64,000 nt of DNA from Paragordius varius (GCA_964247055.1 OZ176056.1:5270001-5334000), one strand, 5' to 3'; shown: positions 11,816 to 24,660, counted from the first letter of the stretch. The notes: generated from the letters alone by a model not told the origin. Program-made: numbers and translations.

Positions 11816-13098
11816 TCAAAAAACATCAAGAAATTAAAAATTTAAATAAAAGCGCGGAATAATTTTTTTTAATTTTTTTAACGAGTTACTTGCACATAAT
11901 TGATAGCAACCAATATTAAATTAAGTATATTTACAATTTAATCCAATACTCCTGCAAAAATGGAATGTATGAAACATCGTATAATTTTATTCATTGTTAT
12001 TAAGTATATATATATTAACCTTGTGTTTGGCAAGCATGTATTGTCCAATAACATATTAAACATATCCGGAGAAAATTCATTATTAAGAAACGATATTATT
12101 ATAAGGTTTGTTGCAAAATAAAATAATATAAAAAAAATAATGGAGTGATCAAATATTTATTTTTATTCTTTCTCAGTTAATTGTACTAGACATATTCTTA
12201 GAAATTCAAATAGTGCGTAAATAGATAAATTCTTTAAAACTCAATTAATAAACACAGAGGCTTATAGTATGAAAATAACCAGGTAAGATTTTATTTTTCA
12301 ATTACCTTCAATTGTAAACCATTTACGTTATGTTAAATACAATCGAACATATAATTCTTCCTTTTTTACAATGTATATGGTTTTTCCCCAAAATTAAATG
12401 TATTTATTGAAGTACGTTAACCCAAACAATTTTTTGATTTATTAATTAGAAAATAAAACATCCCTATATTTAGCGTCTAGACTATCTGGGTGAAATAAAA
12501 TATATTGTATTTAGAAGTTACATCGCAACATAAGAAATTATTACAGATAAATAAATACTATAATCCATCCATCTAAAAAGATAATAACTCGTTTAAAATT
12601 TCTGGATGTAATTTAATTTAATAAATTTAGTGTCAAAATTTTAATTTTAATTAGTTAATATATTAGGATTTCAGACTAATTTTTGTTTATTCCGAAAGGA
12701 TTTGGCCCGCATTTTTACCTATGAAAACCTAAGGCAGCATATATAAATTACCATTTATGTTTTATATTTATAAATTTCAATACCCAAATGATGTGTACTT
12801 GAATAATTTTGAAAAGCCACAATAAATTGTTTTTCATATACCATAATTCTAACAATGATTCCAAGTCTTATTAGGTGGAATGTTGTAGCTTAACACATTG
12901 ATTTAAATTGGGGTATTTAAATACCCCAGACAATATTTATGGTAATATTTTAGAAAACTACAAAGGCATATGCTTCTATCCTAATATAAATTATATAAAA
13001 AGGCCAAATTATCCAAATAATATTTAGTTTTAAAAACTTTATTTCGCAACATTTTTGCATAATATTGTGTTTATATGATTTTAAGCCTAATATTAAGT
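11816..13098. other. AT-rich intergenic DNA
   Basis: I see no gene, recognisable element or long open frame here. The only notable point is a perfect 20-bp palindrome at 12,909-12,928 (TGGGGTATTTAAATACCCCA). The 8-bp target TATTAAGT of the following hAT element forms the right edge. Confidence 0.5.
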
Positions 13099-14547
13099 CA
13101 GTGGCGTACCGAGAATTTGCGGCGCCCGGGGCATAAAACTTTTATGGCGCCCCCCCCCCCCCCTCTTTTTTTTAAAAGCCAATAAAACAATTTAGTAAAA
13201 AAAATACAAATGTAACCTAAACACCATAGATAAGACAGCACAGTCATATAAATTTTAAATCTATTAAATATATATATTTATATGATAATAAATTTACTCA
13301 TTTTTAAATACATAAATATTCTAATATATTCTATAAAATGGAAATCTATATATTTATAAAAATGGAAAATGCTGGCTTTGTGATCTGGTACAGGAAAACC
13401 GGTAGACCCAATCAAATCCATACATCGAAAAAATATAATCATTAATGAATGCCCCGACAATAGCTTCGCCCTTTTTTGAAATAGGCCTCCAGTTCGGGCC
13501 CACCCGTGTGAAAAATGGGTTTTTTTGAAAACACAAGTCCACAAAAATCGTGTTTTTAAGACATATTTCCGGAGAACGTGTTGGACCATTCAATTTCAAA
13601 TATGATTAATCCTATCAGGCCATATGAGTTCAATAGCTGCTTAAAATATAACCCGTAAAAAGTCAAAAATTTTACGAGCGGATTTTTTGAATTAGCTGTT
13701 AAATAGGCCCTTTAATCTCTAAAAAACGCGCTATCATTGAACTATTATTTAGTTTTGAAGCCATTCTTCCATAAACTATTAGGAATGTATAATTCCAGGT
13801 AAAAGACAAATTTTTTTATCTAACTGCATTTTTTCCTCTGGGTAGGGGGCTACTCGCCTCCAACTGCGCCATCATATCAATACATCATGCCTTTGGAGCC
13901 AAATTTCAGAAAACATATAAGACTATGTGAATCATTTTAAAACTTCGTGCCGCATAACAAAATTGCTTATAAAATCAAAAATCCCCCCCAGAAATCCGAA
14001 GGACTTCCTCGGGCTGCGTAGCACCACGAGATTTACGCTAATTATATATAAAAATAATGTTTTAGTTGTATATGAATTGATCTTATGATAATGGCGAACA
14101 ATAATGATTTAAAAAATAATTGTAATTCTAAGCGAATTTTACAATACGATTTTAATAGAATTATAATGCAATTTATTTAATAAAATATTAATTATATATA
14201 GATTTTTTCACTTGCAAAAAAAAGTAACTAAGAGAAAAAATATCTTTTATCTAAAATTTCTGGCTTTTGATATTGCAAAATTATCAATTATATTATTAAA
14301 ATCTATCATATTAAATTTTTCGTTTACCACTCTCAACAATGTTAGTTCATTCTCATTTTATGGTACTAATTAGGTGAATAATAGAGTATATATTTTAGGG
14401 ATTATTACCTAAATTGCTGGAAAATCTCATTTGAAAGTTTTTATCATTTTTGCATAATTAAAATTTAATTTAAAAAATCATTTAGGCGCCCCTAAATAAT
14501 GGCGCCCGGGGCATGATGCACCCCCCCCCCCCCTCGGTACGCCCCTG
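13099..14547. mobile_element. Non-autonomous hAT element, 1449 bp, 8-bp TSD
   Basis: The left end is CAGTGGCGTACCGAG and the right end, read inverted, is CAGGGGCGTACCGAG: a 15-bp terminal inverted repeat with one mismatch. Both ends continue into GGCGCC(C)GGGGCAT and a run of 13-14 C, so the subterminal parts match as well. The element is flanked by a perfect 8-bp duplication TATTAAGT (13,091-13,098 and 14,548-14,555), the hAT hallmark. It has no transposase. About 13,342-13,930 is a piece of the 162-bp satellite element of 4131-6175, carried inside. It must be mobilised in trans by an hAT that is not in this window, since the ends differ from those of the other hATs here. Confidence 0.9.
13342..13930. 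repeat. Satellite-element fragment inside the hAT element
   Basis: The head (CTTTGTGATCTGGTACAGGAAA to GTTGGACCATTC, about 13,342-13,610) corresponds to 4131-4330 and to 19,138-19,400. Satellite monomers with ACCCGTAAAAAGTCAAAAATTT follow, the last ending near 13,930. The internal order differs from the copy at 4131, with several monomers missing. Confidence 0.75.
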
Positions 14548-14555
14548 TATTAAGT

Positions 14556-15971
14556 TCACTTTTTCGTTAAAATCACATTTAACATAAATATAACAGAAAT
14601 AGTGGTATTTGTATTATATTTATATTTAGCAATGCATACATGTAATGTTGGCTAAATTTTTACCTTGGATTTTCTTCTGAAAATATCAATTATTTTTGAA
14701 TTTTATTACTTTGGTTCAAAATTAACAAGGCAAACTTTTGCCATGGTTTCAATTATTCCATATTTTTTGAAATATTTAATTTTAAACAAGCTTGAACTAC
14801 CCCACTTTGAATCGAAGGACGGAAATGAATGTATTTATCCAAGTGTTAATGGTGTTCAATTTACATTATGTTTAATGGCCAAACAAGGCATTAGTGTGTG
14901 AGTAAAAAACCGATAGAAATTATTTTTTTCTTATTATCTTAAATCATTAAATATTCATATGAACAAAATTGTTTTAAATCATAGCTACTGTACTACCAAT
15001 TGGCAACAATAATGTGAATTGATGATCAACATTAATGAGTATATTAACATTTTATTTGATAAAAAGTATCTTTTCATTACTTTTTGATGAAAAGCCTAAT
15101 AATGTGCATTTTATACTGCGCTTTCATCACCCTAAAGTGATATAAAATAATTTATCATGTGTTAGCGCGCATTTTTTGCGAGGGTAAATGGTAAAAGATG
15201 TAGTGTATTATTACATTTACATTTAAATATTTTATAAATACATTTCAATTTGAATATTTTTCATAACCCGCAATCCATGGTGTTTAAAATTTAGAAATGT
15301 GTTTTTATTGATTTAAATCAATATTAAACGGTAAATTTATATACATAATTTCGGAAAATAGATATTTGAATATAAAAACTTTTGAAAAAAAAATATTTAA
15401 ATTTTTTAACGGATTTAAGGACATATAAGGCCGCGTGTTGGATATCTCTGCCTTATATGCCTGCAGTCAAATTTTAAAAAACGCAAACAAAAAAATATCC
15501 TGATAAAAAATTATATTAAAATGCATTTAAAATTCTTATCAAGCTAGTACCTTATGATTATACACTCTGCGTGAAAAAGTGGGTATTTTTTTAAATTATT
15601 TGTTTTTTGTGAAATAGCCTATGACCAGCGTTGCCGCTAAAATTTTAATTTATTGCTAGTTTTTGAAATATTAATTGAAAATCAAAATCGGGCATAAGGT
15701 ATTGATTGTGGATAAATTAGGATAATTTAAAAAATAATGATAAAACTTGAGATATTTTAGATTATTATCATTTGAGATATTTTTAAAATATAAATAGTCC
15801 AAAATCATATAAGGAAAAATCTCTGTAAAGATGGCGTTTTTCTTTTAAAATACTAAAAAAATTTTACTATATAAAAATAATTCTTTTAATTATTTATTTG
15901 ACTCACTATCAAAGTCTTAACTTTCATATTTTATTTAGTAAAAAAATATATAAAAAAACTAAAAAATAGTA
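14556..15971. other. AT-rich intergenic DNA with one weak open stretch
   Basis: On the + strand 14,665-14,898 is open for 78 codons. Its second half (LPHFESKDGNECIYPSVNG) looks more protein-like than the surroundings, and a GTGAGT donor-like site follows, so it could be one exon of an unseen gene. I do not recognise it and give it little weight. The remainder shows no gene and no repeat that I can name. About 15,730-15,800 contains inverted phrases around AAACTTGAGATATTTT. Confidence 0.35.
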
Positions 15972-16316
15972 TTTTTTCATTTTTTTGTCATCTGCTTTAT
16001 GAGTGTGTACAAATCTATACTGTTTTATTCAGGTATCTTACATGAGTAGGAATTATAAAGTAAATTATTTATGCAAAATAGAATTTTTAAGTAGTGGATC
16101 AACTAACAATCCTTACGAATCCCTCTAACAAGTTTGTTTTAACACAAATCAATATTTTTACTGGGATTCGAACGAAATTTCGGTTAATATTCCACTATTT
16201 GTAAATCTTATTTTGTATTAATTTATATACTTTATATTTTACAGCTCATGTAAGAATCCGAAATAAAATAGTAAATTTTTAACAGTCATAAACCAGATGA
16301 CAAAAATGAAAAAATA
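15972..16316. repeat. MITE, copy 2 (CATCTG...CAGATG ends)
   Basis: The ends TTTTTCATTTTTTTGTCATCTG (left) and CAGATGACAAAAATGAAAAA (right) form a terminal inverted repeat of about 22 bp. The inner parts GCTTTATGAGTGTG and ACAGTCATAAAC extend it. It is the same family as 123-399 and is better preserved at the ends. Confidence 0.7.
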
Positions 16317-17964
16317 AAAAACAATATTTTTTAGTCTTATTTTTGATATATAATTTTTTTATTGAATTAAATATGAATGTTAAATAGTAAGTTTAGATAG
16401 TAACATTATTTTAAAATAATTTCAAAAAAAAATTTTTTTTAGTATGTTTAAAAGTGAAACCCTATCTTTTAAGCTGAGATTTAAAACCCCAAATATATGA
16501 TTTTAGGCTATTTATAAACTAAATATATCTCCTATAATGATATTTAACTATAATATGTCCACTTTTATCATTAATTTTGTATTATACCTAATTTTCACAT
16601 TTGTCCGATTTTAATTTTGTCTCAATATTTCATAAACTAGGTCGTAAACAAATGACAAATTTTATGGCAAATGATATCGCTGGTATAAAAATTATTTTGT
16701 TAAATATTTTTTTTGGACGCAGTGATTTAATTTTGTGGTAGTTGCTATATCAGAAAACGGCAATATTTGCCCATATTTTTCTTAATTTTTTTTGGTGAAA
16801 GGTAAAGGCTTCATTTCAAAAAATATCATTAATATAAATTTTTTTGCGCCTGACGCTGCTTTTCTTACTAGGATTTGACAATGAAGGGGTTTTAGGCAGC
16901 TGACCATCTATTCTTGGAATTATTGGATTACCTATTATAGTTTTTTTCAACTATATACTAAATCTTTGATTGGAATTTAAAGTTCCAAACAAAATTTACA
17001 GACAAATAGATAAAGCTTAAGAAACATTTGCTAAATTATTATAAAAGATTGGATAAAATTTTAGCGATTGATATACGTTAATTTAAAGCAAGGGTGTACA
17101 ACACGCTTTTTGGGACGCAAAAAGCTATAAAAATATTCAAATAAAAAATTAGATTTTAATCAAAAATTTATGATTTTTTAGAATTTATCATCCAAAATTG
17201 GGTTAAATAAATAACACAATAATTTAAAAGAGGCCGTTAACATATTTTTGGCCTGATTTAAAGTAAAAAGGGAAGATATTCATTTCGTATTTTTATTTTG
17301 ATTTATTGGTATAAGGTTGAATTAATTATTGTCAATTCGGTGTTAAAAAACTTAAAAAAAGACTGTCTTAGATTGTGCCAAAATTAATGTATTATTGCAA
17401 AATATTATGTTATATGTGGAAAATTTTAAAAGGTTCTAAGTAATACTCTATATTAATTAAAAGTCGTTATTTAAAAGTTGAAGATTCTAGAAGAGTATTA
17501 AAATATGTGGTTGAGAAATGCTAGGTGCGATTAAAATAGTGACTCTTGTAAAGTTCTTGAGCAGCATACCAATCGTGTGAGGATTTCAATAAATTTGATA
17601 TCTTAAACATCATAAATTTTTTTTGTATTATATATATAATATATAAATATATCATTTCCCAGTGCAATTCAACTGAAACGTTTTATTTATCGAATCGTTC
17701 AAATCAATCATTACATATTTCAATCAATAAAAACGCTTTTATATTGATAAAAATAATTCCCAAACAAAATATTTACTAATATCTATTATTTCCATGTAAT
17801 ATATGTTTTTTAATCCAGAGGGAAAGGTACGGTACACCTACCCTACTCCTATCTACCCTTTTTACCAAAAACATTGATTTTATACCTTCTCCGAACATTG
17901 TTGACATATTTATATTCCTTACATAAACATATTTCTCATCACATTCTCCATTCTAGCACATATT
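16317..17964. other. AT-rich intergenic DNA
   Basis: No gene seen. Around 16,590-16,650 it resembles 640-720 (the flank of the other MITE copy). At 17,690-17,760 it has CAATCAATAAAAACGCTTTT, the inverse of a phrase at the start of each clathrin-derived unit (about 6225, 8872), which may be a small stray piece of that unit. Confidence 0.45.
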
Positions 17965-18905
17965 GGAGATGTTGAATTTGTGGAATCTCAGCATCCGTAT
18001 CGGAACGTGGAATTTACGGGCTCACAACAATAATAAATTAGATTTAGAAGAAAATAAATTACCAGGCATAAAATTGACATACTAGGAAAAGAATCACATA
18101 TTTCATCTGCCGGAACTTTAGAATTCGACAATCATATAATGTATTACTCTAGTCACAACTAGTTGAAATACAACGGTGTCGGTATATAATGAATAAAAAG
18201 CTAGCTAATTTATCTGACATTTTCAATCCAACAATAAACGTATAATTGCAATCCGCACAAACAACCCTCAACTTATTACAATCTTTCAAATTTACGGCCC
18301 TCCTCTTGCAGCGATGACGACTGTGAAAAATATTTGAGTGATCTCGATTTGGCGAATTCCCAAATATCAAAAAGGTATATCATATTTATCTTATGAGATT
18401 TCAATTCTATCATAGGAAAGAAACAAAACATTTCCTATGATGGATGGTATCTTGGGCATTACGAGTGAGGAGATAGATTAATCGAATTCTGTGCTAACCA
18501 TCGTTTCTTCGTCTCAAACACCTTATTAACCAACATAAACGACGTCTTCACACATGGCGTTCCCCGTGTCAAAGATACCGTAACCAAATTCTTTATATTA
18601 GGTATGGTTATATACAATAGTTTATTTCATATTCTTAAATGCCTGCCGGGATTGGATTGCTACAGCGACCACAACCTATTCATCGCCAAACTCTGCATTA
18701 AATTACAACTACCCAAAATATCCGAACTCACCAGAACAAGATTGGATTATCATACAATCGGAACAAGTTTAGCACCGCTTTATCAAATCGTTTCGAGTGT
18801 GTTAATCATAATTTCGAAAACTGTCACAATTTAAATTTTTTCTGGAACGCTATAGACACAATTTGCAGAGATACAGGCGACAAGTGGCTTTAAGAGCCTA
18901 ATTAA
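17965..18905 (+). pseudogene. LINE fragment, endonuclease domain (RTE-like)
   Basis: Pieces in changing frames match the apurinic-type endonuclease of non-LTR retrotransposons. IRIGTWNLRAHNNNKL is at the start (about 17,995), followed further on by EFCANHRFFVSNTLL (about 18,490) and LDCYSDHNLFIAKLCIKL (about 18,655). The order is that of the family: the WN(V/I)RT motif, the region leading to the domain centre, and the SDH motif near the end. No reverse transcriptase follows; satellite sequence begins at about 18,905. It is a 5' fragment with many stops and frame changes and is not functional. Confidence 0.65.
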
Positions 18906-19405
18906 GGGGTTCTATAAAACCGCTACTTAAATTTTTCCATTTTTACGGGTAATATTTCAAGCCTATGGCTGATAGGCATTTTGAAACTTAGCCCCAAAGG
19001 CACGCTATTTCGATATGATGGGACAGACTTTAGCGGGTATTTCCTTACCTGGCAGCCAATCTGGACTTAGTTTTTTTGAAAAAATGGCATTTTACCGTGA
19101 AATTATAATTGTAATCCTTTTTAAAAATGTTAGTGGAAAATCTATAAATTAAAAATGGAAAATGCTGACTTTGTGATCTGTTTCCGGAAAACTGGTAGAC
19201 CCATTCAAATCCAAATGTCGAAAAATATAATCATTAATGAATTCCCCGACAATAGCCTCGCCCCTTTTTTGAATTAGGCCCTTCGGGCCCACCCCTGTTT
19301 AAAAAACGGGTTTTTTTGAAAACATAAGTCCACAAAAATCATGTCTTGAGACAATATACCGGAAAACCTATTGGACCATTCGATTTTATATATGATTTTT
19401 TTAGA
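18906..19405. repeat. Two satellite-element pieces in opposite orientations
   Basis: 18,906-19,075 is a monomer piece in reverse orientation (TTTTTACGGGTAATATTTCAAG, then CCTGGCAGCC). 19,138-19,405 is the element's head in forward orientation (GTGATCTGTTTCCGGAAAAC to ACCTATTGGACCATTCGATT). The two halves meet through about 60 bases of other sequence, so the original element has been rearranged by an inversion. Confidence 0.7.
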
Positions 19406-19617
19406 TATTTTCAATTACGCTGGACATAGTCGGCTCGCTTTTAATCTAGGCCCTCTTTTTATACAATATAAGACGAATTGTATCGACTCCCATTTATAAC
19501 ATTTATTGTCAAAATTATCAATATCATGTTCAATTATGCTTCTAATATTATGCAAACGTTAACATTTAACACCAAAGTAAAATTTAAAATTAAAGACAAA
19601 ACAGAACATTAAAAGAA

Positions 19618-19837
19618 ATAAATTGCTAATAACTTGTTTAAAATAAATGAATTTATTAAACCATTAAAAATTTCGGATCTTACTGATCCTTTATTAATTA
19701 TATAGAAATATTAAAAATAAAATAAAACAAAATAAACGATAATTTTTATTTTTATTATTTGTATAATTTAAGTATCAGTAAGATCCGAAATACTTTATTT
19801 TAATAAATTTATTTATTTTACACAATTAGCAATTTAT
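19618..19837. repeat. Palindromic MITE, ~220 bp with ~65-bp arms
   Basis: The left arm 19,618-19,687 (ATAAATTGCTAATAAC to TTTCGGATCTTACTGAT) is matched in reverse complement by the right arm 19,774-19,837 (ATCAGTAAGATCCGAAA to AATTAGCAATTTAT). The loop of about 85 bp is simple AT-rich sequence. It has no coding capacity and should fold into a long hairpin. Confidence 0.8.
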
Positions 19838-20608
19838 GTATAAATTAAAACTCGTCCTTAAAATCTTAATTAAAAGAAAAATTTTTTGAACAAGACGGTT
19901 ATCCATAATTAAAAATATCGTTTTGGGTTTTAAAATTAGAGATATATGGAAATTTGGGACACACCCAACTTTTTTTAAATATTAAACTTGTAGGTTTAAG
20001 AGGATATGACACACAATTTACATGCTTATATGGTAAACACTCAGAGAGATCATTATAATTTATGTTTTTCTATTTATGCATTTAGCTTTCACGTTTCATC
20101 TTCATAATTTTAGTTGTAAAGAATGCATAGGCTGAATAATAATTTATGTGCCAAAAGTTTTACATAATTTTTCACATGCGGTCCTGTAATCCTATAAATT
20201 TCTCCATAAGTTTTAAAAGTAGGAATTCAGGATAAATATAAAACCTGTTTATTGTAGCCCGACTGATATACTCCTTATGTAGAGTCTTAAAAGATATATT
20301 CATTATATTTTTATGTAGCATTTTTTTATTTCATTCAAAAAATATGCGCCAAATTACCTTTATAATATTTTTCTTATACTTTTTCTATTTATCGTTTTAA
20401 TTTAAGTATATTACATATTCCGAATCATAATTCTTCATCCTCAGTTGTAAAGATGCGTATTTATATTATTTTTTCATATTTATTTATTATATTTATTTAT
20501 CTATTTTTTTGGTAAAATTTTTTGGTTTCATTTTTTTTGGTTACATTTACCATATATAGTGTTTATTTTCATCATTATTATTCTTATTTATTGTATTTTT
20601 GTTTATTA
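19838..20608. other. AT-rich intergenic DNA
   Basis: No gene or named repeat is visible. The last part (20,480-20,600) is T-rich and may be the untranslated leader of the LINE that follows. Confidence 0.4.
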
Positions 20609-22282
20609 TGAATGTTTTTTGTAAGGCGTGCAGGCCAGACCTGGCCAGTCGCTGCACGGAGGTAGGGGCCATTAGGGATAAGGAATGTTGTAGAATGTGT
20701 TTTGCCAGTATAAATGTGGGTACGTTAAGAAATAAGTTATATGATTTAGATAAAACTATGAGAGTAAAGGTAAATTTTCTGTCCATCCATGGAACCAGAT
20801 ACCGTAGAAATGGCACTTAGACGTTAGAGGGCAGTTATAAAATGTTTTATTCAGGTTCTACGGATGGTTACAGTGGGGTCGCCATAATAGTGCGTCCAAG
20901 ATTGCCAATCAAGTGATTGAGGTAAACGTGCTGACAGTAGAATGAGTGTCGACCAATTGTTAAATAAGAGGGTTTTTACCCTTTTTAGCGTTTATGACCC
21001 CCAGATAGGGTTAACCAAACCGGAAAAATAAATTTTATGATTTGTTGGACGCAGAAATGACTTCATTAACCAAAGACAGAGAAATCATATTTTGTGGTGA
21101 TTTCAATGGCGTGGGACAAGATAGAAGAGGTTTTGAGCCTTGGCATGGCGGAAAAGGCTATGGGGTTATAAATGAATAAGTTGCTAGTTTATTAAGATTT
21201 GCTCAATCTTATAACTTTGATATAATAGCTTTTTTACTAAAAGGGATAGCCATTTAATTACTTACGAAAGTGGAAATAAGAAGTTACAAATTGATTATAT
21301 TCTGGTGCCGCGAAAGTCTTTAAAGTTTTGTTGACTGCAAAGTCATACCTAACCTGCAGATTAGTACACAACATAATTTAATTATGTGTAAATATATGAC
21401 AGATATACCAATAAATGCTAAAAATCTTAAGCTTATAGCGCCGAAGGTAATTAAATGAGATTCCTTAAGAAATTGTAAAGAAAGATTTGTAGAAACGGTA
21501 AGCATACTAGAGAGGAACAGCGATCCAGAAAGTGTTTGGTCTCAGGTGGTAAAATAGAGAGGCGAGAGTTAATGTGTACGGAATAATAGGTGGCAGAAAT
21601 CGGCTTTATAGAGAGTCATGGCTGAAAGACGAAAAAATAATTCTAAAATCGCGAGAAAAAATTAAAGCTTTTAAAATGTGGAGGTTTAACCACCATGCAG
21701 TAGACAAGGAAAAATATAAAAGGATTAATAAGGAACTTAAAAGGCTGTTTAAAAAAGAAAAGACGGCATCATTTTATGAGAGTAAGCAAGGTCTAAACAA
21801 AGTTTTTATAATTGTTCGACAAAGACACAGAAGAAAACTGGACTTGCCCACTTACGCGACAGCTATTAAAGGTAAAAACGGCAAATTACTCGTCGAGGAA
21901 GCGAAAATATTGAAGAGGTGGAAAGAATATTTCCAGGACCTGCGTCAGTGAAACAAATTTACCCGAACCACCAGATTATATATCTGCGCATATTGAAAGT
22001 ATAACAAAAGTCCAGGTTGGTTTAGAAGAGATGTCTATAAATAAGGCTGCAGGTCCAGACGTATTAACATAAACTGTTGGAAAATAATGTCAGAGAAAGT
22101 TATTGAATTACTACAGGTATGATACCAACCGAATGGAAGGAGAATTTCACTTTCCCATTTTCAAGGGTAAAGGAGATATTAATGTTTGTAATAATTACAG
22201 AGGGATAAGATTAATGTCGTCTACAATGAAGTTATTTGAGAAAGTACTAGAGAAACGAATGAGAAAAATGGTTAGTATAGAG
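20609..22282 (+). pseudogene. LINE-1R: endonuclease and start of reverse transcriptase
   Basis: This is a non-LTR retrotransposon read on the + strand. The endonuclease part shows INVGTLRNK (about 20,710), KVNFLSIHGTRYRRNGT (about 20,770) and FCGDFNGVGQDRRGFEPW (about 21,090), as in RTE-type endonucleases. A linker region (21,574-21,950) rich in Lys and Glu follows. The beginning of the reverse transcriptase (about 22,140-22,282) contains IFKGKGDINVCNNYRGIRLM and KLFEKVLEKRMRKMV, fingers-region motifs. Several stops and frame changes are present, so it is defective. The frame is cut at 22,282 by the hAT element and resumes at 25,256. Confidence 0.8.
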
Positions 22283-22529
22283 CAGGGGTGTCCAACACAA
22301 ATGTTTTGAAGAGCCACCTTTTCGACCTCAAAATCCCAAAGAGCCACTTTTTATTTATATATAACAAGACATTAGTAACAAATAAATTTATATTAACATA
22401 TAGATGTGCTAATTATCATATCTAAAAGAAAATAAACAGAATATGTAATAATTAAATTATATCAATGTGTAGAAAAAAGATAAGAATACATGGATATGGT
22501 AAACTTATTGCAATTCGATCGTATGACTA

Positions 22530-22945
22530 GAGTAGACTGTGGCGAATTTACTCGCCCAAAATGTAACCTTATTTATTCAGACAGGGAGTTTATCATGAGG
22601 TGCGTACATGAAATTATAAAATGTGTTTTAAGTATTTCGCGCGATACAAGATCACGATGAATCAAGCAATGGACCTGGCTTACAAGAAAGTACATAAAAG
22701 CACATATAGCATCCTTAATTGATAGTCTCTACAAAAAAAATGTTACCTTCTTAAAGGGAGATGATAATCATGTAATTGAAAATGTATTGTAAATATGAGC
22801 GTGTCTTGTTTGATGACGATTGGTGCCCATACACGATGGGAAAAAACAATAAGATGGAAACCAATGCCATAAATATGATTAAATATATATAATGCATTGA
22901 CACCGTGAAAATCTCTGTGCACATGATTGTTGCCGAGGAAAATGT
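22530..22945 (+). repeat. Inverted partial duplicate of the hAT transposase (copy 1)
   Basis: On the + strand this stretch reads like an internally deleted version of the minus-strand transposase. ATGAAATTATAAAATGTGTTTT and TTTCGCGCGATACAAG correspond to the transposase part coding for EIIKCVL and SLSRNT. CACCGTGAAAATCTCTGTG corresponds to HRENLCEH. The counterpart in hAT copy 2 is at 58,215-58,650, with the same deletions, so the inverted piece was already in the parent element. Confidence 0.7.
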
Positions 22946-23009
22946 CTAATAAAGTTTTTATATCAAATAAAAATAAAAGAAATAAATATTTTTCATTGCA
23001 TAATTAAAT

Positions 23010-23958
23010 TTTTAATGGGATATTTGTTTTGTAATTTTTTTGCTTAATTTATTCAGATCTATATCAATATTTGATACAACACATCTCAATTCATTCTCCA
23101 AGTTTTCAACAGTAAATAAAGAACGTGAAAGAGATTTTGTATATTTCATTTTAGAAAAAAAACTTTCACAAAGATAAGTGGACCCAAAAGCACAAATTAA
23201 TCTTTGTACAAAAATTCTTAAATTAGGAAATTTATCAAACGTTATATATTTTTTATAAAATTCAATTTTATTTGTTTGCCCAAATAATAATTTTAATTTA
23301 TTATTGGATTGCAAATCTAGTAATTCCATTTGTAAATTAATAGGAGCGTTGATAGCTTCAACGTAGAATGGACAACAAAATGAATCAAATATTTTTTCAT
23401 ATTTTGTCATATCCCCGTATCGATTATTAATAGCTTTTGATAATATGTTAATTTGATCTGCATATTTTGAAAAATTACTTTTACCAGCTTTAAATCAATT
23501 CAAATCTGGAAAATGTTCAGCATTATTTTTTTAAATGGCATTCAAATAACATCAATTTTTACAAAACGCTTTAATATGGTTATTCGCATCAACAATTAAA
23601 TTATCTTGTTTGCAAGGATTCATTTAATTGATTTAGTTTTTCGGTAATATCTATGGAAAAGCATAAATCTGACAACTTCATTTGTTAATTCCTCCACCAA
23701 ATAATTTGCAATAGGAAAATTATTTCTTCTAATAAATAATAAAACCTTTTTATACACATCCCTCGATAAGCCACCTTACATTTGAAAAAAAATATAAGAT
23801 CTCCATATTCTGAATGAATTTCTATTAATAACTCATTAAACCGCCTATGCTTCAAAGCATGAGATTTTATAAAATTATCTACTTTAATAACAACGGTCAT
23901 AACATTGTCCATTGTCAGAGCATGTTCGCAGAGATTTTCACGGTGAATCATGCAATGC

Positions 23959-23993
<35 letters not shown>

Positions 23994-24660
23994 TCAATAT
24001 TAATACCATCGGATTCCATCTTATTTAACAATAATTTCACAGTTCCCTTGTTTTTTCCCATCATAGCTGGGACACCATCTGTTGTCAAACAAAATAGCAC
24101 CCCCATATTTAATTTATTGTCCTCAATACATTTTAAAATTGCATGAAACATATCATCTCCCTTAGTTGTATTTTTCATCGGAAGTAAGCCAAACATATCT
24201 TCTGTTATATTTAAAAATTCATTTATTTCTCGAATAACTGTCATATGTTGCTTATATCTGTGCTTTCATCAAATGATTGGGAAAACGCCACAAAATTTTG
24301 AATTCTTTTTATTAGGGAAAGTTGAATTTCTTCTGAGATATCTGTAATTCGTCGACACATTGTATTGCGCGAAAGACTTATACTGGATATAAATTCATCT
24401 TTATTAGGCAAAACACATTTTATAATTTCCAGTACGCATTGCTTTACAAATTCACCATCAGAATAAGGCTTTTTTTTGGCGAGTAAATTGGCAACAATAT
24501 AACTTGCCTTTACTATCAGATAAGGTTGCGTGAATGAAATTGTTGATTGGAGATTATTAATATTTTTAAAAGATTATAATTTTATTATTTTCATTTCTCT
24601 CGTAATATTAATAAAATCCAAATGCATGGTATTGGCATGTCTTTTTAAATTATATTTTGT
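23010..24660 (-). pseudogene. hAT transposase (GTF2IRD2/ZBED5/FAM200 type), copy 1
   Basis: Read on the minus strand, the parts in order are: SLSRTMCRRITDISEEIQ (about 24,370); SFDESTDISN (about 24,270), with the first catalytic Asp region; the open stretch 23,960-24,244 with CLTTDGVPAMMGKNKGTV, with the second catalytic Asp; HREN-C-EHALTMDNVM (about 23,920); and the C-terminal dimerisation region at 23,012-23,410 with CAFGSTYLCESFFSKMKY and SRSLFTVENLENELRC. The N-terminal BED finger is not clear. A run of TA repeats (23,961-23,991) lies inside the coding part. Stops and frame changes divide it into at least four pieces, so no full transposase can be made from this copy. Confidence 0.85.
23961..23991. 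repeat. (TA)n microsatellite inside the transposase
   Basis: Fifteen or so TA units sit between the parts coding for DGVPAMMG and HRENLCEH. A shorter run is at the matching place in copy 2 (about 57,205-57,222), so it was present in the common ancestor and has changed length since. Confidence 0.85.

Noticed and set aside
13354-13599. Two overlapping minus-strand frames of 81 and 103 codons
   Set aside because: They lie in the satellite head inside the hAT element. The other two copies of this head do not keep either frame.
24000-24146. + strand 99-codon frame at 23,847-24,146
   Set aside because: It is antisense to the hAT transposase and extends through its TA repeat.
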